Assembly (NCBI GenBank): GCA_007694185.1
Contig: RECD01000102.1
Coordinates: 1 to 64,000 of the forward strand
From: Planctomycetaceae bacterium
GTDB taxonomy: Bacteria > Planctomycetota > Planctomycetia > Pirellulales > Pirellulaceae
DNA length: 64,000 nt
Direction: 5' to 3'
This document shows positions 52,764 to 61,573 of this stretch, in pieces. The translations under genes were made by a program, and so were the position numbers. Positions within the stretch are counted from its first letter, which is position 1. Each line of letters begins with the position of its first letter. The notes under the pieces were generated by a model that worked only from the letters and a program-made list of their open reading frames with translations, ran no database searches and was not told the origin of the DNA.

Positions 52764-53374
52764 CTGAACGCTCGTTTGACCCATTCGATCAACCCGCTGC
52801 CACTTGGCCTGCCGAGGATCGCTTGGCAGAAGTCGCGCAGATCGACCCGCCACACCCCGCCGTGCTACCGGCGGAGCGACTGGTGGCCGATTGCAGAATG
52901 AGTCAGTTGCGACGAAGCGGCCCAGGGGGGCAGCATCGGAACAAGGTCAGCACCGCGATCCGATGGCTGCACATTCCCAGCGGGATCGCCGCCGAAGCGA
53001 GTGAGAGTCGGGATCAATCTCGAAATCGTGATGAAGCCCTGCGACGCTTGCGTTGCCGCCTGGCGATCCGGTTGCGGTCCCGGCGGTGCTCCCCTGCGTC
53101 CGCGGCCCAGCCGGTCGACGGGTCGGAAACCCAGCTTCGCCGGCTCTGGGGAGAACGACGCCTGCGGATTTCTGCGAGGCACGTCGATTACCCGGCCGTG
53201 TTGGCACTCGTGTTGGACGACTTGCACCTGGCAGGGGGGCAGCCCAGCCTGGTGGGGTCGAAGTGGCAAGCGTCGACGACCAGGTTGGTTTCGCTGGTCA
53301 AGCAGGAAACGGAGGCCCTGATCGAAGTCAATCGGTGGCGGCAACACCATGGCCGTGGCCCGCTCCACGGCTAA
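52760..53374 (+). CDS. release-factor-like (RF-1 domain) protein, ArfB-like
   Basis: 204 residues with an RF-1 domain: RRSGPGGQHRNKVSTAI carries the GGQ that enters the peptidyl-transferase centre, followed by a basic segment (NRDEALRRLRCRLA). It lacks the codon-recognition domain 2 of RF1/RF2, so it would hydrolyse peptidyl-tRNA independently of stop codons, as in ArfB ribosome rescue or related planctomycete proteins. The C-terminal 80 residues are a separate, partly basic region. The GTG overlaps the truA stop as GTGA. Confidence 0.87.
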   Translation: MTERSFDPFDQPAATWPAEDRLAEVAQIDPPHPAVLPAERLVADCRMSQLRRSGPGGQHRNKVSTAIRWLHIPSGIAAEASESRDQSRNRDEALRRLRCRLAIRLRSRRCSPASAAQPVDGSETQLRRLWGERRLRISARHVDYPAVLALVLDDLHLAGGQPSLVGSKWQASTTRLVSLVKQETEALIEVNRWRQHHGRGPLHG

Positions 53375-53413
53375 GTGGGCGAATCCTATTGCTGACGCCG
53401 AGTTCCGCCAAGA

Positions 53414-55000
53414 TCAATCGGTAGCCGCTACCGAGGACGTGTTGACGAGCGGTGGCCGACCACCCACGGCGAGTTCCATGATGCCGGATTCTGTGATCGT
53501 ATCGCCTGTCAATTCGCCCGTGAGGAGATGATCGTGCATCACCAATACACGGCTCGCTATCCCGATGACCTCTTCCATGTCGCTGGAGACGACCAAGATC
53601 GCCACACCGTCTTCGGCCAAGTGACGGAGGGTTTGGTAGATCTCATGCCTGGCGCCGACGTCGACCCCGCGGGTCGGTTCGTCCAGCAACAAAACGCCAG
53701 GGGGATCGATCAACCACTTCGCGATGGCGATCTTTTGTTGGTTGCCGCCCGATAAGCTGCCAACGCGGATTTCCAAAGATGCCGTTTTGATCGCTAACGC
53801 TTCGACCTGTTTCTGGGCACGGCGGGCTTCCCATCGCAAGTCGATCCAAGGCGCTGCCGGCGACTTGCCTAGAGAAACCAGTGTCAAGTTCGACGCCACG
53901 GAAGTATCCAAGTGCAGGCCGGTCAGTTTTCGATCCTCGCTGACCAGAGCCAAGCCAGCGGCGATCGATGCCCGGACCCTGCCAGGCGGAACGGGCTGTC
54001 CGTCCACCCGAACCGTGCCTCGTGGGGCCCGTCGCAATCCGAAAATCGTCTCCAACAATTCGCTCCGCCCCGCCCCCACCAATCCTGCCAGCACGACGAT
54101 TTCGCCGGCACGGACCTCCAGGCTGATGTCGGCGGACGTTTCGGGTACTCGGAGCGAATCGACCACCAAGCGTGTCGGGCCCAGGCAGCGCCCTTCGCTG
54201 GGCATCCGTGGTTGGGGGTCACGACCGATCATGGCGCGAACCATGCTGTCATGGTCGATCTGACTTCGCCGCAAGGAACCCGCGTTCCGACCGTCGCGCA
54301 GGACCTCGACACGATCGGCCAAGCGATCGACCTCGGCCAAGCGATGAGAGATGTACAGGACAGCGGTGCCGTCAGTCCGCAGTGAGTCGACCAGTTCGAA
54401 TAGCCGCTCGGTCTCGCGGTTGGACAAGCTGCTAGTCGGTTCGTCCATGATCAGCACGCGCGCGCCGGTCGAAACCGCCTTGGCGATCTCGACCAACTGC
54501 TTTTCGGCGACCGACAGCCAACTCAAGGACGTCCGCGGATCGACACTCAGGCCGACCCGCTCCAGGTAGCTGACGGAAGCGTCCGCGAGTTCCTGGCGAC
54601 GTACCCAGCCGAAACGCTGGGGCTCACGCCCGAGAAACAGGTTCTCGGCAACGCTCAGATTGTCGACCAGGTTCAATTCCTGGTGAATCAGCGAGACGCC
54701 TCGGGCGATCGCTTCCGCGGTCGAACGGAAGGTGATCGGATCGCCCTGCCATGCCAAACTGCCGGTGTCCGGGACAATGACACCAGCCAGGATCTTCATC
54801 AAGGTGCTCTTGCCGGCACCGTTTTCGCCGATGACGGCCAAGACCTCACCGGCGGTGACACCCAGACTGACTTCATTCAGCGCCACCACCCCGCCAAATT
54901 GCTTGCTGAGTCCGACGGCCGCGAACAGCCACTCCGCCGTGGGGTTGTCGCGGTCTTGTTGGGTGTCGCCTGGCGGCAAAGCGGACATGGGCAAAACCAC
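53414..55000 (-). CDS. two-domain sugar-type ABC ATPase (RbsA/MglA-like)
   Basis: 528 residues with two tandem ABC domains. The first has Walker A GENGAGKST near residue 60, Walker B LIMDEPTSSLS and a signature-like stretch LSVAEKQLVEIAKA. The second has a degenerate Walker A (GLVGAGRSELLE), signature LSGGNQQKIAIAKW and Walker B LLLDEPTRGVD. RbsA-type proteins energise ribose, galactose or xylose uptake. No permease or sugar-binding protein is adjacent, and the gene instead joins the CBS gene through a one-base TAGTG overlap. It may work with DUF1538 proteins or with a remote permease. The GTG at 55000 is chosen; an ATG at 54988 is the alternative. Confidence 0.9.
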   Translation of the reverse strand: MVLPMSALPPGDTQQDRDNPTAEWLFAAVGLSKQFGGVVALNEVSLGVTAGEVLAVIGENGAGKSTLMKILAGVIVPDTGSLAWQGDPITFRSTAEAIARGVSLIHQELNLVDNLSVAENLFLGREPQRFGWVRRQELADASVSYLERVGLSVDPRTSLSWLSVAEKQLVEIAKAVSTGARVLIMDEPTSSLSNRETERLFELVDSLRTDGTAVLYISHRLAEVDRLADRVEVLRDGRNAGSLRRSQIDHDSMVRAMIGRDPQPRMPSEGRCLGPTRLVVDSLRVPETSADISLEVRAGEIVVLAGLVGAGRSELLETIFGLRRAPRGTVRVDGQPVPPGRVRASIAAGLALVSEDRKLTGLHLDTSVASNLTLVSLGKSPAAPWIDLRWEARRAQKQVEALAIKTASLEIRVGSLSGGNQQKIAIAKWLIDPPGVLLLDEPTRGVDVGARHEIYQTLRHLAEDGVAILVVSSDMEEVIGIASRVLVMHDHLLTGELTGDTITESGIMELAVGGRPPLVNTSSVAATD

Positions 55001-55419
55001 TAATCCGAGCCAGATTCGAGGATTCTCATCAGCCCGGTCATCACCAGATCGTGATAGCTCACGATGCCCAGCAAACGCCCCGCGTCGATCACGGGTGCCA
55101 TGGTGATTCCGAACCTTTGCATCAGTCGAGCGCAGTACTTGATGTTCATGTCGCCGGGAACGCCGAGTACCGGCTTGGACATGATCTCGTACAGGTTCAC
55201 CCGATCGGGTGAACGGTCCGCCGCCAGAACTTGCTTGGCGATGTCGCCGATCAGGACGATGCCGTATTCGTCATCGTCGTGCCGCTTGTCGATCAACAAG
55301 GCGCGGGTTTCAGGATGCCGGAGGCCCTGCAGGGCCTCCTTCACCGTCAACATCCCGTCAAGCAGGTCGAAGTCCTTCGTCATCACGTCACGGACCCGAA
55401 CGATCATCGATTCACTCAC
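55000..55419 (-). CDS. CBS-domain-pair protein
   Basis: 139 residues made of two CBS motifs (VRDVMTKDFDLLDGMLTVKEA, then IMSKPVLGVPGDMNIKYCARLM and PVIDAGRLLGIVSYHDLV). CBS pairs bind AMP, ADP, ATP or related nucleotides and gate the activity of partners. The GTG has GAGGAG upstream and overlaps the PII gene's stop as GTGA. Encoded between a PII-like protein and an ABC ATPase, it is probably a regulatory subunit of the same system. Confidence 0.9.
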   Translation of the reverse strand: MSESMIVRVRDVMTKDFDLLDGMLTVKEALQGLRHPETRALLIDKRHDDDEYGIVLIGDIAKQVLAADRSPDRVNLYEIMSKPVLGVPGDMNIKYCARLMQRFGITMAPVIDAGRLLGIVSYHDLVMTGLMRILESGSD

Positions 55420-55766
55420 AATTGCTCCTCAACCAATTTAGCCAATGTTTCGATCTGATGGGCAACCCCGACCGCGTCTTCGACATCGATCTGAAAGGCG
55501 ATTCCGGTCCCCGGTGTCGCATCCAGGTTGATCGTATCTCGGATCGTTTCCAGGATTTTTCGACTGAGATGCTCTTCGACCAACAGCAGCACCACATCTC
55601 GCTGCGATTCGAGCGATAGCCCGAAAAAGGTGGTGGCGGGCTTTAGGCCTTCGCCGCGGGCATTGCCGATCACGGTGGAACCGGTCGCTCCCGCCAAGCG
55701 AGCAGCCTTCATCACGTCGGTCGTTTGGTCATGATCGACCAGGGCGATCACCAGTTTGAAATGCAT
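55416..55766 (-). CDS. PII-like nitrogen-regulator family protein
   Basis: 116 residues of ferredoxin-like PII fold: FKLVIALVDHDQTTDVMKAARLAG, TGSTVIGNARGEG, DVVLLLVEEHLSRKILETIRDTIN and a C-terminal FQIDVEDAVGV. The T-loop is altered (about residues 36-50) and lacks the uridylylated Tyr51 of GlnB/GlnK, and the B-loop TGxxGDGK motif is replaced. It should bind a nucleotide or small effector and contact a membrane partner through its T-loop. It lies 3 bases after the second DUF1538 gene and overlaps the CBS gene, so the likely partner is DUF1538. Confidence 0.85.
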   Translation of the reverse strand: MHFKLVIALVDHDQTTDVMKAARLAGATGSTVIGNARGEGLKPATTFFGLSLESQRDVVLLLVEEHLSRKILETIRDTINLDATPGTGIAFQIDVEDAVGVAHQIETLAKLVEEQL

Positions 55767-55769
55767 TTT

Positions 55770-56642
55770 TCAGTCACCCGCGAGAGTGAGGGGATCGGAA
55801 TCGGGATGTTCGGGCGGAGGCGTTCGCTCGGCTCGCCGGGTTCGCCACTGCGAAACCTGGGCGTATGCCATCACCGTCATGATCGGAAACAGGACCGCGA
55901 AGGCGATCAGGCCAAAACCGTCGATCAATGGGTCCGCCCCTTCGATCTGGGTCGCCAAACCCAATCCCAGCGCCGCGACGATCGGCACGGTCACGGTTGA
56001 GGTGGCCACCCCACCGGAATCGAAGGCGATCGGAATGATCGACTTGGGGGCGATCAGCGTTTGCAGAATCACACACAGATAACCGGGCAGAATGTAGGCG
56101 GGTAGCGGATGTACCGCGATGATCCGAAAAGTCCCCAACGCGACACCGAAACCGACGCCCAGGGCCACCGCCACTCGCAAGCCCGTTGGCTGTATCGTCC
56201 CGCCCGAAACCTCGCTGGCCTTGATCGCGATCGCCAGCAACGAAGGTTCCGCCAGTGTGGTCGTGACGCCGATCGAGAACGCGAACAGATAAACCCAGTG
56301 ATATCGATACCAGGGGAGGGCAGGGGGGGAGGGGGTGGCGACGGATTCATCGGCGGTCGGAGCGGATGTCGTTTCACTTTTGGACAAATCCGCTGAGACG
56401 AAACCCGGATCGGAAAGCTGAATAGCCATCCTTTCACCCAAAGGAAAGAGCGCCACCTCCAGGCCGACCAAAAAGACCGCCAAGCCCAACACGACGAAAC
56501 CGAATCCCACCAGCCGACGCCGCAATTCGGGAACCCTGCGCCGCAGCACGGCGATCTGAAAGAACGCGAGTACGGCCGCGATCGGCAGGACGTCGACCAC
56601 CGTGGAGCCGAGCGACTGGAGAACGATTTGCCAAGCATTCAA
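55770..56642 (-). CDS. DUF1538 membrane protein (second copy)
   Basis: About 290 residues with seven or eight hydrophobic segments. Conserved DUF1538 blocks are visible: [45 protein letters not shown] and the [18 protein letters not shown] segment, which looks like a glycine-broken transporter helix. An acidic Pro/Ser loop (about residues 90-110) is encoded by the G-tract cluster at 56313-56335. The TTG at 56642 overlaps the stop of the first DUF1538 gene as TTGA; a TTG two codons earlier is also open. The two copies probably form a heterodimeric transporter or channel. Substrate unknown. Confidence 0.85.
   Translation of the reverse strand: MNAWQIVLQSLGSTVVDVLPIAAVLAFFQIAVLRRRVPELRRRLVGFGFVVLGLAVFLVGLEVALFPLGERMAIQLSDPGFVSADLSKSETTSAPTADESVATPSPPALPWYRYHWVYLFAFSIGVTTTLAEPSLLAIAIKASEVSGGTIQPTGLRVAVALGVGFGVALGTFRIIAVHPLPAYILPGYLCVILQTLIAPKSIIPIAFDSGGVATSTVTVPIVAALGLGLATQIEGADPLIDGFGLIAFAVLFPIMTVMAYAQVSQWRTRRAERTPPPEHPDSDPLTLAGD
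56313..56335 (+). repeat. G-tract cluster with three GGGNAGGG motifs
   Basis: Motifs at 56313-56320, 56318-56325 and 56326-56333 form four G-runs with loops of 1, 2 and 1 bases, a textbook strong G-quadruplex candidate on the plus strand. It lies in the template strand of the second DUF1538 gene and encodes a Pro/Ser loop. Confidence 0.75.
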
Positions 56643-57427
56643 GACCAAAAGATCCCCAGGGCGAGCACGAAAAGAATCGGGGTTAAGGAGGCGAAGGCGA
56701 TCAACCCGAAGCCATCCAGCAACGGGTCCCGACCGCGGATACTCGAGGCCAGGCCGACGCCCAACGCCGCCGTGAGCGGGACCGTGATCGTCGACGTGGT
56801 CACGCCCCCCGCATCGTAAGCGATCGCGACCATGCTTTTGGGCGCGAAAGCGGTCAGCACCATCACCAAAAAATAGCCGCCCATGATCAGGAAGTGCAAA
56901 GGCCAGCCGAACAAAATTCGCAGGACTCCCAGTACCAAAGCGATGCCGACGGAAAATGCTACGGTGGTTCGTAGCACCAAAGCATAGCGTTCACGGTCGG
57001 ACTTTACGGAAGCGACATCCACATCCACGGAACCGGATTCCGAGGTGATCGTCAATTCCGCGGCCCGCGCCGAGATCGAGATCAATGCCGGCTCCGCGAA
57101 GGTAGTGCCAAATCCGAGTGCGAACGCGAATGCCAGCAACCACGCGACATTTCCCTTGCGGGCGAAGGCATGTGCCATCTGCTCGCCCAACGGGAAGAGG
57201 CCCATCTGTAGGCCGACCAAAAAGAGCGTGAGACCGATGATCACCGCAGCCAGCCCGAACAGCAGTTGGCCGAGATTGTCGAGCGGTTGCCGAAACACGA
57301 AGATCTGGAAAGCAGCGATCACGACCACGATCGGTAGCAGGTCGCGGCAGCTCGACCACAGCAAACCCGCCAGCCATCTCGAAGCGGCCAACCAGGTCCG
57401 TGGATCACTCGCTTCGCGGTGAATCAT
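56639..57427 (-). CDS. DUF1538 membrane protein (first copy)
   Basis: 262 residues with the same blocks as the next gene: [49 protein letters not shown] and [19 protein letters not shown]. It lacks the Pro-rich insert of its paralogue. The tandem copies with overlapping ends suggest a gene duplication whose products interact; in some genomes both halves are expected as one polypeptide. The start overlaps the USP gene by 23 bases. Integral inner-membrane protein of unknown substrate. Confidence 0.88.
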   Translation of the reverse strand: MIHREASDPRTWLAASRWLAGLLWSSCRDLLPIVVVIAAFQIFVFRQPLDNLGQLLFGLAAVIIGLTLFLVGLQMGLFPLGEQMAHAFARKGNVAWLLAFAFALGFGTTFAEPALISISARAAELTITSESGSVDVDVASVKSDRERYALVLRTTVAFSVGIALVLGVLRILFGWPLHFLIMGGYFLVMVLTAFAPKSMVAIAYDAGGVTTSTITVPLTAALGVGLASSIRGRDPLLDGFGLIAFASLTPILFVLALGIFWS

Positions 57428-58373
57428 GATTGTCGTCAGTTAGCCGGATGGGGGACACGAATCCGTGCGGCTTGAGCGCCAAGACACCACAGGTAACGGA
57501 GTCTAGCAGTTGTTCGGCGGTATTTCCCACGAGCATCCCGGCCAAGCCCGTGCGGCAGATCGTCCCCATCACGATCAGGTCGGCATCGATCCGCGCCGCC
57601 ACTTCTGCGATTTGCTCGGATGCCCTGCCGCGAGGCAGGTGTACGGTGGCGACGATTTCTCGAGGGACATGCGACGCATGCCAGCGATCGAGCGTCTTGC
57701 GAACCCTGGCTTCGGCTTGGCGGATCAGTAGGTCGCAGGCCTCCGCCCCCAACCGGCTTCGGAGCGTTCGCTCCATCGGTAGGCTCCAGACACTCACCAA
57801 ATGCAACTCAGCCGATTCGCTGTGGGCCAAAGAGCTGGCCAAACGGATGATCTGTTCGTTCAAGCCCATGTGCTCCGGATCATCCGCGAGCGGATCGATC
57901 GCTGCCAGGATCTTACGGTAACGCGGTTCGGAGCCAGGCTTGATCGCCCAGACGGGGCAGGGGGACGTTCTCAGCAGTGCCCTCGTGATGCTGCCGAGCA
58001 GGTGCTTCAGGCCGGTACGGGTGTTGGCCGTTTTGATAACGAGGTCGTGGCCACCCCGCAGCACCTGTTGGACGATTTCAAAGGCGGGATTCCCGACCCG
58101 GACGACGACTTCGGCCGCGATCCCGGTGGAGACGTAATCCGCCACCAATCGTAGCAATTCCTGCCGCCTGGCCTCGCGGTGCTCGGCTTGCAACTCCTCT
58201 ATGGAATGCTGAGGGGAAGCTGAGAAAAAAGATTGGTGGACCGGGGGGATCACGTCCATCAACGTCAAGGAGGCGCCGTTCGCGATCGCCAGGGCGACGC
58301 CGCGGGTCAGGGTCGAATCGTGGGGTTCGCCTCCGATAACGACCAAGATGTTTTTGAAGCAATCCAAGTCCAA
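57405..58373 (-). CDS. tandem universal stress protein
   Basis: 322 residues formed by two USP domains. Domain 1 (about 1-145) starts [15 protein letters not shown] and ends with a [16 protein letters not shown] block; domain 2 (150-300) starts [15 protein letters not shown] and ends [22 protein letters not shown], which fits the ATP-binding G-2x-G-9x-G pattern better. USPs bind ATP and often regulate transporters and channels. The TTG start has GAGGA upstream. It leads the DUF1538-PII-CBS run and follows the RCK channel gene by 238 bases. Confidence 0.9.
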   Translation of the reverse strand: MDLDCFKNILVVIGGEPHDSTLTRGVALAIANGASLTLMDVIPPVHQSFFSASPQHSIEELQAEHREARRQELLRLVADYVSTGIAAEVVVRVGNPAFEIVQQVLRGGHDLVIKTANTRTGLKHLLGSITRALLRTSPCPVWAIKPGSEPRYRKILAAIDPLADDPEHMGLNEQIIRLASSLAHSESAELHLVSVWSLPMERTLRSRLGAEACDLLIRQAEARVRKTLDRWHASHVPREIVATVHLPRGRASEQIAEVAARIDADLIVMGTICRTGLAGMLVGNTAEQLLDSVTCGVLALKPHGFVSPIRLTDDNHDSPRSE

Positions 58374-58465
58374 ATGTCCTCAAGGTTCACACCAAATCCC
58401 GCGGAATCATCGGCGGGATGTTCGGCTCTTCTCGATCGGGAAAGGATCTGGGCCGGAAACAGTCC

Positions 58466-58482
58466 CCCGGGCAAAGCCCCGG
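58466..58482. other. GC-rich hairpin upstream of USP operon
   Basis: CCGGGC and GCCCCGG arms around AAA, with one unpaired base, lie about 95 bases before the TTG of the USP gene. It could shape the leader RNA of the DUF1538 operon. No T-run. Confidence 0.3.
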
Positions 58483-58611
58483 CAAGTTTGTTGTCCGAAG
58501 AGGCGATAAAACGTAAATCGAACTCTAACGAGGCCCGCGGTAGGGGGCAACCAGTCGTCGGCGGCACGCCTCGGGCGGTGCAGCAGAGACGCTGCCGGCC
58601 GGCTAGGGGAT

Positions 58612-60297
58612 TTAGTCATACTGCGAGTGAAATCTGATCTCGGCTTCCGCATCGCCAATCACGATCAGCTCGCTGTTTTCCTCCAAACGCAGGTTCGCAT
58701 CCGGGTTGATCTCGATTTCTCCGTCTCGCACGACCGCCACGACGTTGCAACCGGTCGTTTCTCGAATCCGGCTGGTGGCCAGCGTCCTGCCGTGCAACCC
58801 TGCAGGTGTAGGCTGTCGAAACACGTGCAGGCCTTCCGCCAACAGCAACACGTCGCTGCGACGAAGTAAGTTGAACAGCGAGTTCGCACCCGTCGTGGCG
58901 TAGGACAAGACGAAGTCGGCACCCGCGCGATGCAGCGTCGAAATGTTTCGCTCGTCGTTGGCCCTGGCCAGCACCTGAACGTCAGCACGCAACCGCCGAC
59001 AGTAGAGCGTCAAGTAGACATTCATGTCGTCATCATGAGTCGTGATCACGACCGACGCGCAATCGTCGATGCCGGCCCGCACCAGCACCTCCAACTCCGC
59101 AGCATCCCCGAAGACGTAGTACGCCGGGTTGCGAATCCGTTCGGATTGCCTTTCGATGATCCGAAAATCGATCTGTTGGCGGCCCAGAGCTTCTCCGGCC
59201 GCACGCCCGACCCGTCCGCCGCCGATGATGATCACCGGTTTTTCGTTGGATCGGTAAATGCAAAACAGGGCGTCGTATTGATCCAACTGCTCTCGGGAGC
59301 CCGCGAAGACGAGCACGCTCGTCGGTTTGATCACCGTTTCCGGGGTGGCGATTTCGAACTTGCCGCGATCCCAGACGCCCACAACATTCACGTTCACGTG
59401 GGCCCGCAACCCGATCTCTCGCAGCGACCGACCGATCAGTGGGGTCCCGGCCGCGGCGGCGTCCGCGATCAGCAGTTCACCGAACTCGCCGATCACATGG
59501 CACTTCGAATCCCGGCCCAAGACACGTCTCGCCAGGGCCTGGCCAAGGATCTCGCCCAGTTGCAAAACCCGACTGCAACCAGCCAGTTCGAGGATGTCGA
59601 CTGAGGCGGGGAAGGAGGCGGTCGCGACCAACGGGACCGATGGCGAGATTTCACGAGCGGTGAAGGCGATGTTCGTGTTCGCGGTATCGGAGCGGTCTGC
59701 GAAGACCAACGCGGCTTGCTCGATCCGCGCGACACGGTACGTCTCTGGGTCGTCGAACGGGCCTACCATCACGCGAAACCCCAGGTCATGCAGCGTCAGC
59801 GCTTCGCTCGGATCATCCACCAGCACGACGTAGCCGACGTGGGCCTGATCGAGCATCCGGATAAGCGATCGCTCAAGCGAATCCAGGCGGGTCAGGATCA
59901 CGTGGTCTCGGACCGAGGTCGGCAACGACCGGGGCGCTCGAGCCGACTCGCGGGCATCCATCCAAGGCAGGAAAAAAAACTGAATGAACGTGAACGGCAA
60001 CAAGACGAGCAGGAAGATCGTCCCCGAAAGCAGCACGACGACGGAAAAGATGCGGCCGATATCCGACTGAAACGTGATGTCACCGAAACCGAGCGTGGAC
60101 ATCACGACGAAGGTCCAGTAGATCGCCGTCGCCCAAGAATGCGATTGTCCTTCCCGCTCCATCAGATAATGAAACAGAGAACTGAAGCCTGTCAGCAGGG
60201 CGGCGAAGATCACGATCAGCCAAGCGAGTACCCGCAGGTTTCGTTGTTGACGTCGGTCGGCGTAAAAAGCGGACAGAACGGAGGAGGTCGATTTCAT
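58612..60297 (-). CDS. K+ channel with two RCK/TrkA modules
   Basis: 561 residues. Two transmembrane helices (about 23-42 and 83-107) flank a pore loop with the selectivity filter TLGFGD at 68-73, close to the K+ consensus TVGYGD. Two RCK/TrkA modules follow: the first has a degenerate nucleotide fold (HVILTRLDSLERSL), the second starts VIIIGGGRVGRAAGEAL. Each module has an N and a C subdomain, as in GsuK-like channels. RCK domains bind NAD(H), ATP/ADP, calcium or cyclic nucleotides. The ATG at 60297 has GGAGG upstream. It is upstream of the USP-DUF1538 operon on the same strand, so a common role in cation balance is plausible. Confidence 0.92.
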   Translation of the reverse strand: MKSTSSVLSAFYADRRQQRNLRVLAWLIVIFAALLTGFSSLFHYLMEREGQSHSWATAIYWTFVVMSTLGFGDITFQSDIGRIFSVVVLLSGTIFLLVLLPFTFIQFFFLPWMDARESARAPRSLPTSVRDHVILTRLDSLERSLIRMLDQAHVGYVVLVDDPSEALTLHDLGFRVMVGPFDDPETYRVARIEQAALVFADRSDTANTNIAFTAREISPSVPLVATASFPASVDILELAGCSRVLQLGEILGQALARRVLGRDSKCHVIGEFGELLIADAAAAGTPLIGRSLREIGLRAHVNVNVVGVWDRGKFEIATPETVIKPTSVLVFAGSREQLDQYDALFCIYRSNEKPVIIIGGGRVGRAAGEALGRQQIDFRIIERQSERIRNPAYYVFGDAAELEVLVRAGIDDCASVVITTHDDDMNVYLTLYCRRLRADVQVLARANDERNISTLHRAGADFVLSYATTGANSLFNLLRRSDVLLLAEGLHVFRQPTPAGLHGRTLATSRIRETTGCNVVAVVRDGEIEINPDANLRLEENSELIVIGDAEAEIRFHSQYD

Positions 60298-60670
60298 GTT
60301 CGAGATGCCTCGGCGTCTGCAGGCGAAATGTCCCTCATCGTGGTCGGATTTTCGTGGCGAGACAATCCGGCGGAGTCGCTCGTCAGGTACGGTGACGCGT
60401 TGAGGGAACGTAGTCTTGGTGAACCGATAATCGCAGGAGGCTCGGGAAGATTCCGGGTTTTGGGCGTTGCCGACCACAGCCGATCATGATTCATGTCATC
60501 GAAAAAGTCGCGGTCACTCTTGGCGGATGCCAGGGGCCGTGGGCAGCCGGTCTTGCCTTCGAGGGTCGAGCGTCCCGGTCGGCACGGGCGCCCGGGGGGC
60601 GTTCGGTTTCCCCATCTTCGGTGCGACCGACCCCGCGACGGCGAGTTCCGAATGGGGTGTCCCGGCGGGC
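60298..60670. other. intergenic region between nnrD and K+ channel gene
   Basis: 373 bases. Open frames here read as Arg/Pro-rich non-coding sequence. It contains a CGGGCGCCCG palindrome at about 60587 and a GGAGG just before the channel ATG. No promoter can be assigned. Confidence 0.5.
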
Positions 60671-61558
60671 TCATGACGAGCTGAGGCAACGGAGCAGGGC
60701 GGGGGGGAGGTGATGCAGTAAATCGCTCGCGATCAGGCCAGGTTGACCGAGCGTGCTTGCGGCGAGGTCGCCGGCAAGTCCGTGCAGGTGAGTTCCCACG
60801 GTCGCGGCATCCAGGGGGGAAAGTCCTTGCCCCAACAAAGAGGTGATGATCCCCGTCAAGCAATCGCCACTGCCGCCGGTGGCCATCCCCGCATTTCCGG
60901 TCCCATTGACCCGTTGAACCCGCCCGTCGGTGATCACCGTGCCAGCCCCCTTCAAGACGACCACCACCCCGAGGCGTCCGGCCAATTCCCTAGCGGCATC
61001 GATCTGTGCTTCGCGATCTCGCGGTGAAACCCCTGTCAGGCGTTCCAGCTCGCCCGGGTGGGGGGTCATTACGGCCGGGCCGCGAACCGTGAGGCCGGCG
61101 GTCCCGGCGACCAAGTTCAATGCGTCCGCATCAAAAACACGGGCAACCTTCGTTGAATCGGCGAGCAGGCGGACCAATCGTAAACTGCCCGCCCCCAGTC
61201 CCATGCCGGGGCCGACGCCGATCGCGTCGTAACGCCCAATGCTCAACGCCAACGACTCGGCAGCGTGCATGCCAAAATGGCCGTGGGCATCGTCCGGCGC
61301 GGCCACGGTCATCAAGCAGGGCTCAAAGCTGGCGACGGTTTCCAGGCAACGCGACGGGACGAATGCCGAAACGAGGCCGGATCCCGTACGGAGGGCTGAC
61401 ATTGCCGCCAACGCGATCGCGCCGCTCATCCCGCGCGCGCCGCCCACCAGAAGCACTCGGCCATGGTCCCCCTTGTGGCTGCGGGCCGCTCGTTCAGGAA
61501 GGCCTGGGGGAGGGCAGGGGGGGGCGTGCATTGGCCTGGCCGGCTGAGGGAGCGACAT
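60671..61558 (-). CDS. nnrD: ADP-dependent (S)-NAD(P)H-hydrate dehydratase
   Basis: 295 residues of the ribokinase-like YjeF C-terminal domain: GDHGRVLLVGGARGMSGA, IGVGPGMG, FDADALNLVAG, TPHPGELERL, VLKGAGTVITDG and NAGMATGGSGDCLTG. It dehydrates damaged NAD(P)H hydrates using ADP. The NnrE epimerase half found fused in E. coli is absent here and must be elsewhere. The N-terminus is Pro-rich and encoded by a GGGGAGGGCAGGGG cluster; an ATG at 61531 would omit it. It begins 15 bases after larB on the same strand. Confidence 0.94.
   Translation of the reverse strand: MSLPQPARPMHAPPCPPPGLPERAARSHKGDHGRVLLVGGARGMSGAIALAAMSALRTGSGLVSAFVPSRCLETVASFEPCLMTVAAPDDAHGHFGMHAAESLALSIGRYDAIGVGPGMGLGAGSLRLVRLLADSTKVARVFDADALNLVAGTAGLTVRGPAVMTPHPGELERLTGVSPRDREAQIDAARELAGRLGVVVVLKGAGTVITDGRVQRVNGTGNAGMATGGSGDCLTGIITSLLGQGLSPLDAATVGTHLHGLAGDLAASTLGQPGLIASDLLHHLPPALLRCLSSS
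61507..61519 (+). repeat. two overlapping GGGNAGGG motifs at start of nnrD
   Basis: GGGGAGGG (61507-61514) and GGGCAGGG (61512-61519) overlap and lie in the Pro-rich N-terminal codons of nnrD, on the template strand. Same plus-strand polarity as the other copies. Confidence 0.7.
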
Positions 61559-61573
61559 TGGAGAATTAGTCGG

